Positions 63,501 through 64,000 of a DNA stretch of 64,000 bases are shown here, piece after piece (the stretch's first letter is position 1; each line of letters begins with the position of its first letter). The stretch is from an uncultured Roseburia sp. Its GTDB lineage: Bacteria > Bacillota > Clostridia > Lachnospirales > Lachnospiraceae. A program made the position numbers and the translations under genes. Below the pieces are notes generated by a model. The model searched no databases, was not told the origin of the DNA, and saw only the letters and a program-made list of their open reading frames with translations. Location: contig CANSSP010000004.1 in the NCBI GenBank assembly GCA_947649645.1, positions 62,001 through 126,000 on the forward strand, read 5' to 3'.

Positions 63501-64000
63501 TCAATATTTGCCAAATTCGTCTCCCAGAGAGATAATCTGTTCGTTTGTATTCTCTACGGACGGACTCATCTGATAATCCAGATCTTTTCCCAGCAACGGG
63601 CGCTCGTTTGCATTTCCCACATTGTAAATGGAGAGCAGCTCCCGCATCCTTGTCGCCTGACCGGACAGTTCCATACTCGCCGCCGCACACTCCTGGCTCG
63701 TCGCCGAGTTGGTCTGAACCACCTGCGATACCTGCGCCACCGCCTGATCGATCTGCGCCACTGCCGTCGCCTGGTAATTGGAAGACTCCGCAATACCGTG
63801 GATAATAACCTCGCTCTTCTGTACAATATTACTAATCGTCTCTAAAGCTCTGGCCGTCTCGTCCGCGATCTTCGACCCTGCCTCCACCTTCTGGATGGAA
63901 TCCTCGATCAGTTCCGCCGTCTCGGACGCCGCAGCAGCACTCTTTGCCGCAAGGCTGCGCACTTCCTCTGCCACCACGGCAAAACCTTTTCCTGCCTCTC
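63501..64000 (-). CDS. Methyl-accepting chemotaxis protein, 3' part only
   Basis: The window edge removes the 5' part; the last 166 residues or so remain. The visible end of the signalling domain reads GFAVVAEEVRSLAAKSAAAASETAELIE, just after the hairpin tip. It continues through a long coiled coil (SSNYQATAVAQIDQAVAQVSQVVQTNSATSQECAAASMEL). A tail of about 45 residues (from about LLSIYNVGN) ends GDEFGKY without a CheR-binding pentapeptide of the E. coli type. The gene shows the reading frame that the disrupted receptor at 22281-24094 has lost. A terminator follows directly. Confidence 0.93.
   Translation of the reverse strand, partial: EAGKGFAVVAEEVRSLAAKSAAAASETAELIEDSIQKVEAGSKIADETARALETISNIVQKSEVIIHGIAESSNYQATAVAQIDQAVAQVSQVVQTNSATSQECAAASMELSGQATRMRELLSIYNVGNANERPLLGKDLDYQMSPSVENTNEQIISLGDEFGKY

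Overview
The window looks like chromosomal DNA of an anaerobic low-GC-lineage Gram-positive bacterium (Bacillota, class Clostridia; the gene set and moderate-to-high GC suggest a Lachnospiraceae-type genome). Evidence for this: a CIRCE-controlled hrcA-grpE-dnaK-dnaJ operon, a T-box leader before pheS, SpoIID-like proteins, the rbgA-rnhB neighbourhood familiar from Bacillus, AGGAGG-type ribosome binding sites, sigma-A-type promoters, and a Gram-positive style RND pump. The genus call is inference only. No rRNA, tRNA, CRISPR array, prophage or insertion sequence was seen. Most genes lie on the minus strand.

Layout. 1-4.9 kb: the 5' part of der, a PDZ/radical-SAM DUF512 protein, and a YtrA-type GntR-ABC operon with its promoter and a palindromic operator candidate. 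4.9-11.4 kb: one long minus-strand operon lepB-rbgA-lepB-rnhB-(FliK-like)-(FlhB C-domain-like)-yraN-pgeF, which keeps the B. subtilis rbgA-rnhB-ylqG-ylqH order. 11.5-17 kb: a CYTH protein, a PF13679-like methyltransferase, a DUF1653 protein, an AT-rich methyltransferase flanked by inverted repeats, and a KtrB/KtrA potassium uptake pair. 17-24 kb: a GH172-family enzyme and a membrane protein behind a structured leader, nudC, a YolD/Y-family polymerase pair, and a disrupted chemotaxis receptor gene. 24-30 kb: queA, pheT, a spacer rich in REP-like repeats, pheS and its T-box, and a YihY protein.

30-38 kb: a large SpoIID-like protein, a roughly 200-nt structured RNA with a strong promoter and 6S-like architecture, a LacI regulator, phosphoglucomutase, and a plus-strand SpoIID-like/peptidoglycan-binding/LysM protein. 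38-42 kb: a glycosyltransferase and flippase pair, then an M32 carboxypeptidase. 42-49 kb: a low-complexity lipoprotein, an IclR regulator, and an RND pump with a TetR regulator and a likely operator. 49-55 kb: two very small proteins, a coiled-coil J-domain protein, and the heat-shock operon. 55-60.5 kb: a PTS hexitol operon (1-phosphofructokinase-like kinase, zinc-type dehydrogenase, DeoR regulator, MtlA-like EIICBA). 60.5-64 kb: a membrane-anchored GH3 N-acetylhexosaminidase, a MATE transporter, and the 3' part of a second chemotaxis receptor gene.

How the genes work together: most of the window is housekeeping (ribosome assembly, secretion, tRNA charging and modification, chaperones, cell-wall turnover). 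The accessory interest lies in the structured RNAs and leaders, the orphan export-apparatus-like pair, the inverted-repeat-flanked methyltransferase, the PTS cluster, and the decayed receptor.
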